A stretch of DNA of 64,000 nucleotides from Macropodus opercularis (GCA_030770545.1 CM061096.1:9343501-9407500); one strand, 5' to 3'; numbered from the stretch's first letter, positions 1 to 11,150 are shown. Translations and numbers: made by a program. The notes: generated by a model not told the origin, from the letters alone.

Positions 1-176
1 TGACTGCAGCATAAATGTTTACAAAAGATTGGCTAACAGCTCGTAACTAACAATCAATTATCAAGCAGTGTTAAAGTGTGCCTAATGATCGCCGTGCTAA
101 TTAGCCAATCTAGAGCCATTAGTTTCTTGTCACCCGTTGGCGATTGTGTAATTGGTGCTCGCGCGGTGCTTTCCAG

Positions 177-963
177 ATGAACAGAGGCCAGTGAAGCAGC
201 GTCGCGCAAGGGCCAACTACAGCAGCTGGCAGCTGGAGGAGCTGGAGAAAGCGTTCGAGACCACCCACTACCCTGACATCTTCATGAGGGAAGCCCTGGC
301 CCTCAGGCTGGACCTCATCGAGGCCAGAGTACAGGTGACACTGAAAGCAGCGCATTCATTCAGATTAAAATAAGCTGAAGAATGTAAAGCAGTACTCGCA
401 CTTTTGGATTTAGCTGCTGACAAAGATAAAGAGTTAATTCTGTAAAACAATCATATTTGTATAACGCTAAATATCAATATCAACAACTTTTACACATTTG
501 TTTTTATTTGCATGTAAATTTGTATTTGTTCATTTGTTTCCAGGTTTGGTTTCAGAACCGCCGAGCCAAGATGAGGCGACAGCTGAAGCTCCAAGGTCAG
601 CTCGCAGGCGCTCACGTAAAAGGAGACGTCGACCAAACGTCTGAGGAAGCGAGCAGGAGTTTGCAACGGCCGTCAGAAAGCTCTGATGGCGAGCACTGGC
701 AGAGGCGACAGGAAGGAGAAGACTATCCATGGACTAAAGCCGCGGGCGCCGCGCCGAGCCTGCGTGTGCAGCCCGTGACCCACAAGTCTGGGAAGTGGGA
801 GAGGCCGGAGGGGTCGAGCTCAGAGGAGCTTCGTTGCTGCAGCATCGCGAAGCTTAGGGCCAAAGCAAGAGAGCATGTGGCAGAGATCCACGGCACTGTG
901 AACATGTCAGGAGGCGACACACAGTCACAAACACAGGAAGCTGATGCCACGCACAACCATTAG
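177..963 (+). CDS. UNCX-like paired-class homeobox gene, last two exons (partial, 5' end outside window)
   Basis: The encoded part is a sequence-specific DNA-binding transcription factor. Exon 177-334 follows an acceptor (ttccag) and enters in phase 1. Donor gtgaca follows at 335, the intron is 209 bases, and exon 544-963 ends at TAG 961-963. The homeodomain spans 197-334 plus 544-585, with L16, F20, W48, F49, Q50, N51 and R53 present. It is split between residues 46 and 47, the usual intron site in this class. The stretch FMREALALRLDL is close to UNC-4/UNCX as I remember it, but residue 56 is Met rather than Trp. The tail after the homeodomain is only about 125 residues, polar and Ser/Glu-rich. 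It carries an OAR-like block, SIAKLRAKAREHVAEI, at 841-888. I do not remember canonical UNCX having an OAR, so this may be a divergent paralogue or another paired-like family. The class is certain; the exact orthology is not. Confidence 0.87.
841..888 (+). other. OAR-like motif of the homeobox protein
   Basis: Sixteen codons near the C-terminus read SIAKLRAKAREHVAEI. This matches the OAR (otp/aristaless/rax) pattern S-I-A-x-L-R-x-K-A-x-E-H found near the C-terminus of many paired-like homeodomain proteins, where it usually tempers transactivation. The block is in frame with the homeodomain, 73 codons before the stop-side end of a short low-complexity tail is reached on its other side, and is flanked by Ser/Glu-rich sequence. 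Its presence argues for a paired-like protein with a conventional C-terminal module rather than a truncated gene. Confidence 0.8.
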
Positions 964-2499
964 TCATTTTCCTTCCTTCCTGTTGGTGCAGAATCATAAC
1001 GAAATAACTGGTTGACTGACTGTATTAAATGACTAGACGTGAACATGACATTTTTGAGATAAGGAGCTTTAGTATTTAGCCATTGTTGATTATGTTGTAT
1101 TGAATGTTATCTTCATGGTAACTGACTCTCCAGGTCAGTTTGGGTGAACGTGTGCTGACAAATCTATGGAAAGTTTCTGAACCCTGTAATAATTGATTTA
1201 ATTCACGTTGTTTTTGTGCTTTTCATAATCTGCTCTGAGTGAATCGCACATATTGCATTTGGGGTCTTAGCCAGATAACAAATGGCAAATGTTGCTACCG
1301 TGGTGTTTGAGTGTGTTATGACACAACAGAAGCAGGATACGGTCCAACATGTTTCTAAACGATGTGACTCATGACACGCTCGTCCCTGACCTCTCAGGTT
1401 CCCTTCACAGACGGGCAGGATGTCTGCACGCAGCCACACGTCCTCACAGGAAACGTTGGAAATAGCTGGAAAATGAAATCATCTATACTGACTTTATATA
1501 AACCGCTCCAGAAACGCTTCAATCAATGTTGAGGTTACTTACTTACTGTAACACGAAGCATTTAGTCTTTGATCTGTTTTATATTGATTATTATAATATA
1601 TAACTTCAATGTTTAATCCCCCAGTAACTATATTGCCCATGTTATTATGGAGAAGTTATACAAATGCCCTGAGTGTGTGTTCATTGTATTTGACCACAGG
1701 TCTGGAGTGGAGGAGGTCTTGAATGAGTGCACTGCCCCCTCCTGGGCACGAATGTGTCCTCAGACAGCTGAGATGCACAGACGAGGCCCCGCACAGCAGG
1801 TGTTGTAAAGCGTGTCAGTGTAACATACTTACGCCTCAGCGTTGCTCTGTTTAAACCCGGACTCCTCTCACTGTGGGAATGAAACAACGCATCACGTTAA
1901 TCACGCACTAAATCCATTCCTGGAGTCTGAGGTCTGGACACTCGCTGGTGACGTCATGCGCGTGGCCGTGAACACACTTTGTTGATTGGTGTTGATTGTG
2001 ACAGCTAGTTGGAAAATTCTGCAACGATCAGTACAGAATCCTGGTGTGACAATAGTTGACCTGAGTTAATCCCCAGTCAGGCCTCTCTGGCTCCCATACT
2101 GAGCACTGCTGCAAACGGAGCTAAGGTTAAAATAATAATAATAATAATAATAATAGCGTTTATCACAGAACAATAAAGTCTCCAGTGAGTGAACAGTAAA
2201 TCCAAGTCTCTCTGTTCCTGTCATTTCGCTCTCACCGTAACCAGGTTGCATTTAATCCGGAAGCTCAGCTTGCTGGTAATAGTAATAATTAGGCACCAGG
2301 GAGCATAAACATGTGCTTGGGTCCGCGAACGCAACCTTCGTCTCAGGTCTACCCTCTGCTTTATCGTCTCTACAGCCTCAGGTGGTTCAGAAATAGACCC
2401 TCGTTTTACTTTTCTCATTTCCTGCAGTTTTAGGAATCGCACTTCTGCGTTAACTCCATTTGCACTTTTCATTTTGTGTGCGGAAAGTGATGTTTCAAT
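964..2499. other. Intergenic spacer between the homeobox gene and micall2
   Basis: The first part should include the homeobox 3' UTR. ATTAAA at 1024-1029 is a possible variant polyadenylation signal; I see no AATAAA close to the stop. An (AAT)n microsatellite occurs at 2131-2154. Otherwise the spacer is unremarkable, and none of its short open frames resembles a protein family. Confidence 0.6.
2131..2154. repeat. (AAT)n microsatellite
   Basis: Eight perfect AAT units lie in the spacer upstream of micall2. It is a simple repeat with no evident function. Confidence 0.9.
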
Positions 2500-2746
2500 G
2501 TGAATAAGAGTCAGCAGTCGGCGTCAATTAGTGTAATGAGCGGGGGAAACGCGCAGCGCTCGTTGTGGGGAAAAGACGGAAACAGGACGCAGCTGCGGCG
2601 CACACTTGACCGTGAACGCAGCAGCGGAGCCGCTTTGTTTCTCCCTCTCTTTCGTCGGGCTCCTCCGCGCCGACGCCTCCGCCTCCGCCTGTTGCTCGCT
2701 TTGCCAGTGGACCGGTGCCTCTGCTGCGCTGGGACCAAGCTCGGCC
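2500..2746 (+). promoter_or_regulatory. micall2: CpG-rich promoter / 5' UTR region of micall2
   Basis: CpG density rises sharply from about 2530 (for example gcgcagcgctcg near 2550 and ccgcgccgacg near 2665) and stays high to the start codon. This contrasts with the AT-rich spacer upstream. No TATA box is evident, which fits a CpG-island promoter. No in-frame ATG precedes 2747 within this stretch, so the 5' UTR probably runs straight into the first coding exon. The transcription start itself cannot be placed from sequence. Confidence 0.6.
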
Positions 2747-4069
2747 ATGGCTGCCATCAAGGCTTTGGAGCAATGGTGCAAAATGCAATGCGACGGCTAC
2801 CGAGACGTGGCCATCACCAACATGACGACTTCGTTCAGGAACGGGATGGCGTTCTGCGCGCTGATACACAAGTACAGACCAGACCTGATGTGAGTATCCG
2901 TGGAGCAGCGTCTCGTGTATCTGAGTTGTTGGTCCTTCAGAGAGAAGCCAGCGATGCCTCAGTTCTCATAGTTCCTCAGTGTTTGTTCGTTGTTTTCCCA
3001 GAGACTATGACTCACTCAGAAAGGAGGACGTGTTGGAGAACAACACACTGGTAAGAAATAAAGTCCACCTAACAGTCACTCAGTCAACAGCCAATCACAG
3101 GCACATCAGCAACACACATTGTTTCTGTTCTTGACTTGACCTTTATGCTTCGTAGTTGAAAGTGTCATCAGGTTAAACAATATGTTTTTGAATCTCTGCT
3201 TCTATCAACTTGACCTATTTTTGTAAACCTCTACGTGACCTGAGCTCCGCAGCCGGGACTTTTCCATTATTTACCATCTTCCACTGGGCTCCTCACTGTC
3301 TCCTTGTATTAGGTGAACCCGGCAGCGTCGGCAGCAAACATGAGCCCAGGGGGGGGAGGTCCCGCACGTTATCCATTTTGAATGAGTGTTGCTGTCGTCC
3401 GCCACTCGATCCACATGAGGATGTTCACTGGAAGCTGCTCTCGTTAGAATATGTGTCCTGCACTTGCACAGATGCGCTAAGAATAAGCTTCAGTGGGGTC
3501 TTAGCTGGAGAATAGTGTGGCTGCACCTGGTTGACTTGGATCTGACTGAACTGCGCTGAAACACGACAGCGTAGTAATTCACACCCCTGTATATTTGATG
3601 AATAGTGTCGCGTTTCCTACAGGTGGTTGTGTTCACGTTGCAGACTGTAGTTTCTGTGCTCGTTTTGCATCAGTAGACGTGTTGACGTTCGGCTGCGCCT
3701 TACGTTTAATGAGCATGTCCAGGCTGACCCTAAACAACGCCCTGGCATCCTGCCCCCTCATCCCTGCTCCCTCACAGGAAAGCGTGTTATTCATCACGCA
3801 ACCCTTTTCGGACCTAGTGGATCACATTGTTGTATGAAATGCTGTTTACTTGGACCATCATACACTGACGTTACACCTTGTCTTGGCAGGAGTCGGCCTG
3901 TAGGTTCAATGGTTTTCTCTTTTCAAGGCTTTTCAGATCGCGGAGGAGAAGTTGGGGATTCCGGCCTTGTTGGATGCAGAAGACATGGTGGCTTTAAGGG
4001 TCCCAGACAGGCTGAGCATTCTTACCTACGTCTCCCAATACTACAACTACTTTAAAGGACGACCCCCCA
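2747..4069 (+). other. micall2: Calponin-homology (CH) domain exons of micall2
   Basis: Exons 1-3 encode one CH domain of the MICAL type. Recognisable blocks are the LEQWCK start, TSFRNGMAFCALIHKYRPDL, the ENNTLAFQIAEEKLGIPALL junction of exons 2 and 3, and DRLSILTYVSQYYNYF at the end. The AEDMVALRVPDR segment is typical of MICALL2; the MICALL1 counterpart differs here in my memory. Intron 1 is in phase 2 and introns 2 and 3 are in phases 0 and 1. In this family the domain contributes to actin-linked or intramolecular binding. Confidence 0.92.
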
Positions 4070-6797
4070 GTAAGAACGCGGCCGCTTCGCATGTTCACGC
4101 AAAGGTTGTTGATGTTTGGCACTAGCAGTGTTTTCCCTCGTCTCAGCGGGAGGGATGAAGAGGCCAGCAGAGGGCTCCAAGGAGGAGCCGTCGGAGAAGA
4201 AAAACCTCCCAGTAGCTGCCAAAACCTTTGTGTCTAAAACGGCCACAGAGAATCATTCCCCTTCTATTCTCACGGCTCATAGTTCACCCAAGTTGACCAG
4301 AGCTGGTGTTCAGGTCAGTGATCGAGTCATAGTAATATTATATTATAGTAAATATAATTTATTTTTTTTATTTGACCACATTTGTTAGATTTTCCCTATA
4401 CAGTAGAACAAGTCAAGAGAACAGGTATAATTGATGATACTCTGTCATGCAGACTGCGTCATTTTTTATTTTTTTGTTTCCCACAGAAATCGGTTTTGTC
4501 GGAACACGCTAACAAAAGCGGGACTTTAAACAGCAAATGTGGTGCCTGCAACAGCCATGTTCATCTGGTTCAGAGGCACTTTGTGGACGGAAAGCTCTAT
4601 CACCGAAGCTGTTTCAAGTAAGACACGAACGTCTGACCTTGTGTTTGCTATTTTTATTTTTTACACAGAAAGCATAGAAGGCTAACGTCTGCATACGACT
4701 GTAGTCCTCATGTGCATCACGTGCTTTTATGTAGCTCTAGGTAAACACAGTGAAGCTGGACACTGCAGTGAATGTTTTTGTTAGATGTGAGTCTGAGTCT
4801 TTTTTTAATCAACTTCCACCAGATGCATCGAATGCTCCAGTGTCCTTCATGCAGGAGGCTACAAGCCGGGGAAGAAGCCAGGAACCTTTTCCTGCACCAC
4901 CCATCAGAACAGTGGCAAAGCTTTCTCTTCTGAGCTTGGGACCATAAACGGACCCGCCAGTTCAGCTGTCCAACCAAACGGTGCCAGCCAGACCCAGCCT
5001 GCCCCACGCCCCTCGTCAGTTCTGTCAGCCCTGCTGAATATTCATCCCCTGCCAGTCAGTCCCGCCCCACCTTCCCCGTCTTGGACGGCCTCAGCCCAGA
5101 AGACGCAGGCGGCTCGGCAGAGGTTCTTCCAGGCAGCTGCGCCAGACACCAGGACCTCAATCAGCAACAGGAATCTCACACAGGCCTCAGGCGTTTTAGG
5201 AAATCCCACAGTGCAGCTGAGTCCTGATGACGAGAGGAGCGGGTCCAAGATGACCGTTGGAAGGAAACAAGCAGAGCAGAACTGCAACAACAATAACAAA
5301 CGCTCGTTCACCGTCCGCCCGTCGTCAGACATACGGTGAGCCTCCACACCTTGAGGACTACCTTCAGTCAACATCCTTGGATGTTTCTGGTCTTTCCACT
5401 GCCTGTATGGTTTTGTAATAAGTTTTAGTAAAGCTGATAATGAGTCCTCTTTGCCTTTGGCAGGTTTGGTAATGAGCCAAGTTCAGCTGGGTTACGAAAA
5501 GCAGGCAGCAGAGCAGGACGGTCCCCCAACTGCCAGGAGTCACCGTGTCTGAAGGCCATCAACCAAGACGGCACAAGGCCAACAAGTGCACACACAACCG
5601 CCAAAGGCACGCACTACCAAGTTCATTCAGTTGTACCCGATCCATTATTTGACACGTCGCCAGCATCCGCCACCCCCACCACTGTCTGTCAGAAAACAAA
5701 GCCCTTTTGTCACGTTTGCCCTATTTATACAGCCGGTGCGTTTGGCATGTTGTTAGCAGACACTTTAATTTCTGCCTCCCAGTTGTAATAAACTTTTAAA
5801 GTTGAGCTGTCAGTCTCTCGGGATAAGCGTGTCTGCATATGTGCAACATTCTGACAGGTTGAAGCTTTGCAGACGGAAACACAATTCCAATTAAAAACGG
5901 GCCTGTTATGGAAATGGATTCAGCATCAACCACTGGACACTGGTCCAAGTTGTGTTGGACGTCAAGGCGTCTTCACCGGATCATAGATTTAAAGTTGAAA
6001 CTGACAAAACGTTTACACAAAAGCAAAAGCATTTGAAATGTATGAAAACTCGCATGATTACAGTAATTGCAGCCTCATTCTGACATTATGTTCTGTGTAA
6101 CCACTTCCCTGCAGATCCAGTTTGCCGTGACCGGCAGTTAAAGCTCAAACCTGTGAAGGCAGAGCTCCAGTCAAAGTAAGTGCGCTCATCCTCTTAATAA
6201 ACACTGTTACTTCGTACGTCGGCCAGCTGGGAGCAGGAAGTCACGCAGGTGGAGAGTCATTTCTTAAATATTTGCCTTTAAGCGTCTCTGACCATTCAGC
6301 CTGTTCACTCTCCAGACTCCAGAATCATCGGGCTGTTGTTGTTGACTGGCTCAGAGTGCAGCCACTAGCTCTGTCTCCCATCCTAACGAGCCCCAAGGAG
6401 TGCCGGGCCTGAGCCTTTCCCACTCTTAACACTCCACTCTCTCATTTCTAACCCCTGCTGGTGGTTCCTTCATTGTTATCCCCTCCTTTAGCTTATCAAA
6501 ATAAAAGGTGAGGCTTTTATTTTCATTCTAACCCTCAGCGTGTCGGTCACATGTTTAGTATTTTTTGCCTGACGAAAGCTTGGTCTTTCTTACAGAGACG
6601 CTGAGTCTGAACTACAGAGGGATGAATTTATATCTGATGTCTCCAACTTTCCAACAAGTCCAGCTGCAGCGCCCACGGTACCTCCAGTTAACCGGACGCT
6701 GTTTGGTCCTGCACAGCTCAGACGCGCACCAGAACCTCCATTCGTGTCTGAAACCCCGGGTAAATCTAAAATTGGAGTAATGTAAAAGGAGTATAAA

Positions 6798-6864
<67 letters not shown>

Positions 6865-9731
6865 CATATAAAAGTATTACATCTGCATAATTACGCTGCT
6901 GATGTTAACATTTAGTAGCATTCGTGCAGTCGTTGCAGGTGTTCATCCGCACACCGAAGCACCGGGCAAATTGAAATTAGGACCAAATGATGCATCCCGA
7001 TGAAAAGTCAGAGGTTCACCACAGCTATTACAGCTGATGGGGAACATAAAGTTCTCACTCTAGACGCTGGGCATGTAAACCTCCCTGCGCCTGTTTTAGG
7101 TTTCAAACCTGGCGGTCGCTCTCCGGTGGAAGCTCCACCCACACGACCAGCTGTGGAAACTATTAGCTCTTCAATAAAGACTCCAGCCCATCATGGAGAC
7201 CCGTCAGGTTGGCTCTCTGCTTTTTTAACAATCATCTTTAAAGCCACGCGTATGTTACTGTTTTCATTTGAGCAGTTATTGTTTACTGGAAATAAATTAG
7301 GTGAAGTCATGTGCTGCCATGAAAGGACCATCTAATCCTGTTTTATCTACTTCCTAGGTGCTAAAAAGGGAAAGTATTTGTCACCCACCAACACCTCCAA
7401 GACTGAAATGAGGTCACCCTCTGTAAGTTCCTCCATTAAGTCTCTTAAGAGATTAATTAACAGCTCGACGAATATGCTTTCATTACGTTCCCCAGAAAAA
7501 TGACCTTCTTTACATTTAAGTGGCCAAAGTTTGCATTTTCAAATTAAAACCATCTGCACTTGACTGTGACTCTTAAGGTCTTTGTTTTATATCAGGTGAA
7601 GTCTTATCATGTCCCAGTGGAGCAGATTGAAAGGGAGCTGAATGAAATCGAGACCAGCTTGGCTCAGCTGGAGAAGGACGGTGTGGAGCTGGAGAAGAAA
7701 CTCCGCAGCTGTGAGGAAGGTACTCTTTTTTTGTTTTTTCCTCTTCCTGCTTTCTTTTTCTTTGCCTTGTTTATATCTTTGAAATAAAACTGACGCGTCA
7801 GAAAGGAGCTTTTCACTTTTGAAGATGAACACTGCACAAACAGCTCACTTGGTCCCTACCAGACGTCCGTGTCCACCGTCAATTTCGCTCCCTTGCAGTG
7901 AATAACCTTCTCTGGAAACTTTGACATTTTATTGTATTTGTGCAAACTGCTGAATCCCTGTGCAGCTCCGGTGTCTCTGGTTGCTTTACACAGGACACAC
8001 ACACCTACTCAGTGTGTGTGTGTTGGATTTACCTTCCATTTCTATTACTGTTTCTGCAGCCAAATGAGGTGAAAGGCACAGACAGCCCACAGGGATGTTG
8101 CTTCTCTTTAGAAGTGGTGGGAGTAGGGGGCCTGATTGCCTCGCTCAAGGTCAATATGACTTAGCTATAGTAATATATATTCTGCTTGATTGCGTCTTTT
8201 AGTTTTTTCTTCTCCTTTACACACCGCCCAGGAAACAATTGCTTGGTCAGTATTTGACATCAGTGGCCACCTAGGAGATCATCTCCCTCTCAGCTGGAAT
8301 ATGCTCATGTAGAACCGAAGGTCCATTCAGAATGAAGTCATCTTTGTTCTGATGTTTCCACGTTGTTGTCGGTTCTGCTTAATGTCAAGTACATGATGAA
8401 CGATAATGATGTGTGTCTAACCTGTTGAAAGCGCCTTTGTTCTGCACTCGTAATGATGATAACCTGCAGCCTTTCACGGCTCCATTGTAAACAGCAGATC
8501 TGTGTATTATTACCGACTCAGGTCCCTCGTGAAAGTGTTGACATGGTCCCAGGAGGTGATTCACCCTCCATCTCGCCGCCAACAGCGAAATTATCCCGAA
8601 ACCTAATTTGTTGTTGTACTTAATTTTATTATTGTGTAACTAATACAATCCAGTGAAAACAAAGAGCTGCTCTGGTGAAAACAAAGTGAGCTGTGCCTTT
8701 GGTTTGTTACAGTGAATAAAAACCTCATTTTAGGTGTTGTTTTAGTTTAAATCACCTAATTGAGAGTCTTGAATCTCTCAACGTGTGTTCTTTGTGCAGA
8801 GGGCGAGGGGGACGTACTGATGGACCCGCTCATGGTCGACTGGTTCAACCTCATTCGAAAAAAGCAGATGTACATTAGAAAGGAATCGGAGCTTGTGTAC
8901 ATGTGAGTGCTCTTTGTTTGTTTGCTTTAATCATGTATTTTCCCACAGTCTGTTTAGGTTAGGGTGAGTTAGTTAAATTATATACAATAAGCTCTTATCT
9001 TGAAATATTCCTCTGAGAGTTTTTTATTTTTCCTTTACAGCTCTAAACACTGTAGCTAGGGATAGATCAGGCCTATTAATTATCAAACCAAATGTAAATG
9101 TTCAAGGCTGTTTTGGGATGGAGAGGTAATGTTCACAACACGTCGGCTTTGCCTTTTTTTTGTGTGTAATTAATGATTACACGTCTCAGAGCCAGGACTC
9201 TGGAGCTGGAGCAGCAGCAGCCAGGGGTGGAGGGGGAACTTCGCCGGCTGCTGGAGAAGCCAGGTAAGAAATCACAGGTTCATCTTCATCGCCGTTACGC
9301 CCGTTGTCCACTAAACACCGAGGTTTGGCATCACAGATCATTTAAAGTCCAAAGAAGAGCAACAGCAGGAGGAGAAACTGATGCAGAGACTGGTGGAGAT
9401 AGTGGACGGCCGAAACGCGATTGTGGACGGTCTGGATGAAGACAGGCTCAGGTCGGCCTCAGCGTTTACTCTGGCGGTAACAGTTTGACGTGGTTACTAT
9501 TTGTGTGTTTGATCACTTTTAGGGAAGTGGAGGAGGATCAGCAGTTGAATGAAATGATGAAAAATCTCAGTAAGTATTTTATTTAATGTCTTTGTTTTAA
9601 AAAATCACATTCAAATGACAAAGCTTTGTAATAATTTGTTTTGGTAAAAAGGTGTGAAGAAGGCAAAAAGCAAGAGGAAGTCGTCCATCTCCATACTATT
9701 CAGACGAAGAAGTAAAAGACGTGTGGAGTGA
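2747..9731 (+). CDS. micall2: MICAL-like protein 2 (17 coding exons, 785 residues)
   Basis: MICALL2 family proteins are cytoplasmic scaffolds that bind Rab8/Rab13-type GTPases and actin-linked partners and regulate trafficking of junction proteins. My exon model is 2747-2889, 3002-3050, 3928-4069, 4147-4313, 4487-4617, 4823-5335, 5464-5735, 6115-6175, 6596-6759, 7100-7207, 7358-7422, 7596-7719, 8800-8902, 9190-9263, 9337-9451, 9523-9569 and 9652-9731. All junctions are GT-AG with matching phases. The total is 2358 bases, exactly 785 codons plus TGA; human MICALL2 is somewhat over 900 residues as I remember it. The start is ATG in a strong context (GCCATGG) opening MAAIKALEQWC, the family N-terminus. 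Domain order is CH (about 1-106), LIM (185-238), a Ser/Pro-rich linker (about 240-605), bMERB coiled coil (about 611-755) and a basic tail. Introns run from 71 to 1080 bases. The least certain boundary is the donor at 5736. Confidence 0.93.
4487..4904 (+). other. micall2: LIM zinc-binding domain of micall2, split by an intron
   Basis: Exon 5 and the start of exon 6 encode a full two-finger LIM domain. The predicted zinc ligands by protein number are C185, C188, H206, C209, then C212, C215, C235 and H238. The intron at 4618-4822 falls in phase 2 between the fingers, right after C209-F210. All eight ligands are present, so the domain should fold. The flanking linker is Ser/Thr-rich, as usual for MICAL-like proteins. 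Confidence 0.92.
6803..6862. repeat. (TA)n microsatellite in micall2 intron 9
   Basis: About 30 perfect TA units start 43 bases after the intron 9 donor (6760) and are followed by more AT-rich sequence. It is likely length-polymorphic and could form a cruciform or hairpin in the pre-mRNA. Confidence 0.97.
7596..9569 (+). other. micall2: bMERB (DUF3585) Rab-binding domain exons of micall2
   Basis: Exons 12-16 encode a long, charged alpha-helical coiled coil of the bMERB type. It begins EQIERELNEIETSLAQLE, continues through DPLMVDWFNLIRKKQMYIRK with the ESELVY motif, and closes with EEKLMQRLVEIVDGRNAIVD. These are hallmark segments of the MICAL/MICALL/EHBP1 Rab8-family effector domain. Exon 17 then adds a strongly basic tail (KKAKSKRKSS and a later RRRSKRR). 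The largest intron of the gene (7720-8799) lies inside this domain. Confidence 0.92.
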
Positions 9732-10275
9732 TCCTGTGATAAGTTATTTTTTATATTGTGTTTTTATTGCTTTTTAGACGTTGTGGATCTTATATTAAAT
9801 GCTACAGGACGTTCCAGACTAAAACCAAAGATGATCTTATGACTGTGATGCGTTAGAAGTGTTTGAGTGCGTTTGACTTTATATGTATTATGTAGTTGTT
9901 TGGTAGTTTAGTGCATTAAGATTTACCATCGCGCCTCAGTTTTGAAGGTCACATTTCTGTTTTGGGTCACGATTCAACTTTTGCATTTGTCACAAGGTGT
10001 CACGTTTATTTTTTTTTAAAGTTTAAAGTGTTATTAATGTTTGAACAATAGTTGGTCACAGCTGCAGTCACATGAAATGCCACAATCTATGGATATGCCT
10101 CATAAACGTTATTTAATTATTGGATTCAAATTATTATTTTGGCTAATTAAAAAGCACTTGGTCAAAATATTAGATGGTAAAACGATCAACTCTCATAATA
10201 TGTGAAGTACATGCAGAACACTGGCTGTTCGCATGCAAATAGGAGTGAGAATAAACGCGTAATCCTTCAACAGTC
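9732..10275 (+). other. micall2: micall2 3' UTR with candidate polyadenylation signals
   Basis: After TGA 9729-9731 the sequence becomes AT-rich and non-coding. A variant signal, ATTAAA, is at 9794-9799, and a canonical AATAAA is at 10250-10255. The 3' UTR could therefore be about 90 or about 540 bases long. A perfect ATGCAAAT octamer (10233-10240) lies just before the distal signal. The end is inferred and not visible. Confidence 0.55.
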
Positions 10276-10879
10276 TTGATCCGAAATGAAATTATTTCAG
10301 CATTTATTTAATAATGGATTTTAACAAATTTCCTGTAAGGATATTAGCTGGAGGAAAAGCCTTGACAATTAAGTTTGAATGGCTGTAGAGAGCCACACAA
10401 GGAGGAGAGACCCGAGCGTCTCTCCCGCCGTACTGTAGGTGGCAGCCTGGGTATGTTGTATCACCAAGGCAGCAACTCAGAAATCCAATTTGCCACAGTA
10501 CAGACAGTTAATTTCTTTGCTAATTTTATAAATGCTGCAAAAATGTCGAGCTGTGCTGATGCAATAACGTCATGTGAAAGAGGATTAGAGGCAGCAGTAG
10601 CTTATGGCCAGGGAAGGCGTTTAAACTATAGGTGGTGTTGAACAGTCTATCTTCAGACCTGGTTTAATTAAACATTACTCTGTACTAATATCTGCATCAG
10701 AACTGCTCCGTACCTGAGCCACCAAGAGGCTCAAACATGTGGAGCCGCTCATGTGTGAAAACCGCCTTTGCAGTGTTTCTGGTAACGTTGCATTTTAGAA
10801 GTGTTGTGTCTATTTATAATACTTTTAAACTTGAAATCTGTCGTCCAATAAATCCTTTCCAGATTAGTGTGTATGAGCG
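10276..10879. other. Non-coding spacer after micall2 with a short perfect hairpin
   Basis: No exon is seen. At 10404-10425 an 8-base perfect stem (ggagagac with gtctctcc) encloses a 6-base loop. It is too short to call a structured RNA. The open frame beginning at 10737 (128 codons) matches no family I know and crosses into the CpG-rich patch described next. Confidence 0.5.
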
Positions 10880-11150
10880 ATTGAATTATTTACTTCCTAG
10901 CGGCTTCCGTTGGCACGCGCCTTTCTATTTAAACGCGTCCCTGAACTTTTCATCGCGCCGTTTACCATGTTACAAGCTCTACCAGCGAGTGTTGCTCCAT
11001 CGACTGCCAAGATCAGACGCCGGTTCCATAAGAAAGCAACAATGCCGCCGCTCCTTTGCATTAACGCTCGGCAGTGATCACAGAGCTGCGTCAATGTGCG
11101 CTTTTAATAAGGCATCGAGATAATTCACGGGCGTCAATATATTGCGGCTG
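10880..11150. other. Isolated CpG-rich patch in AT-rich desert
   Basis: About 270 bases carry more than 15 CpG dinucleotides (for example cacgcgcc near 10915, catcgcgccg near 10951, atgccgccg near 11041, and cgggcgtc near 11129), while the flanks have very few. An AT-rich ctatttaaac element sits at about 10925. The patch could be an orphan CpG island or promoter of an unannotated transcript, a conserved enhancer, or the remnant of a GC-rich insertion. I do not recognise any protein in it on either strand. Confidence 0.45.

Noticed and set aside
2606..2746. N-terminal extension of micall2 in frame upstream of 2747
   Set aside because: The upstream codon at 2606 is TTG, not ATG. The family N-terminus MAAIKALEQWC begins exactly at 2747 in a strong start context.
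6925..6995. Possible extra micall2 exon after the acceptor-like gttgcag
   Set aside because: The correct-phase frame reaches TGA within about 70 bases with no donor before it. The exon at 7100-7207 joins exon 9 cleanly instead.
7989..8025. cacacacac ... gtgtgtgtg hairpin in micall2 intron 12
   Set aside because: Two short complementary dinucleotide runs pair trivially; there is no sign of a structured RNA or microRNA.
10737..11123. 128-codon plus-strand open frame with a hydrophobic start
   Set aside because: The peptide matches nothing known, and the length is explained by the CpG-rich patch lacking stops. A signal-peptide look alone is not enough.
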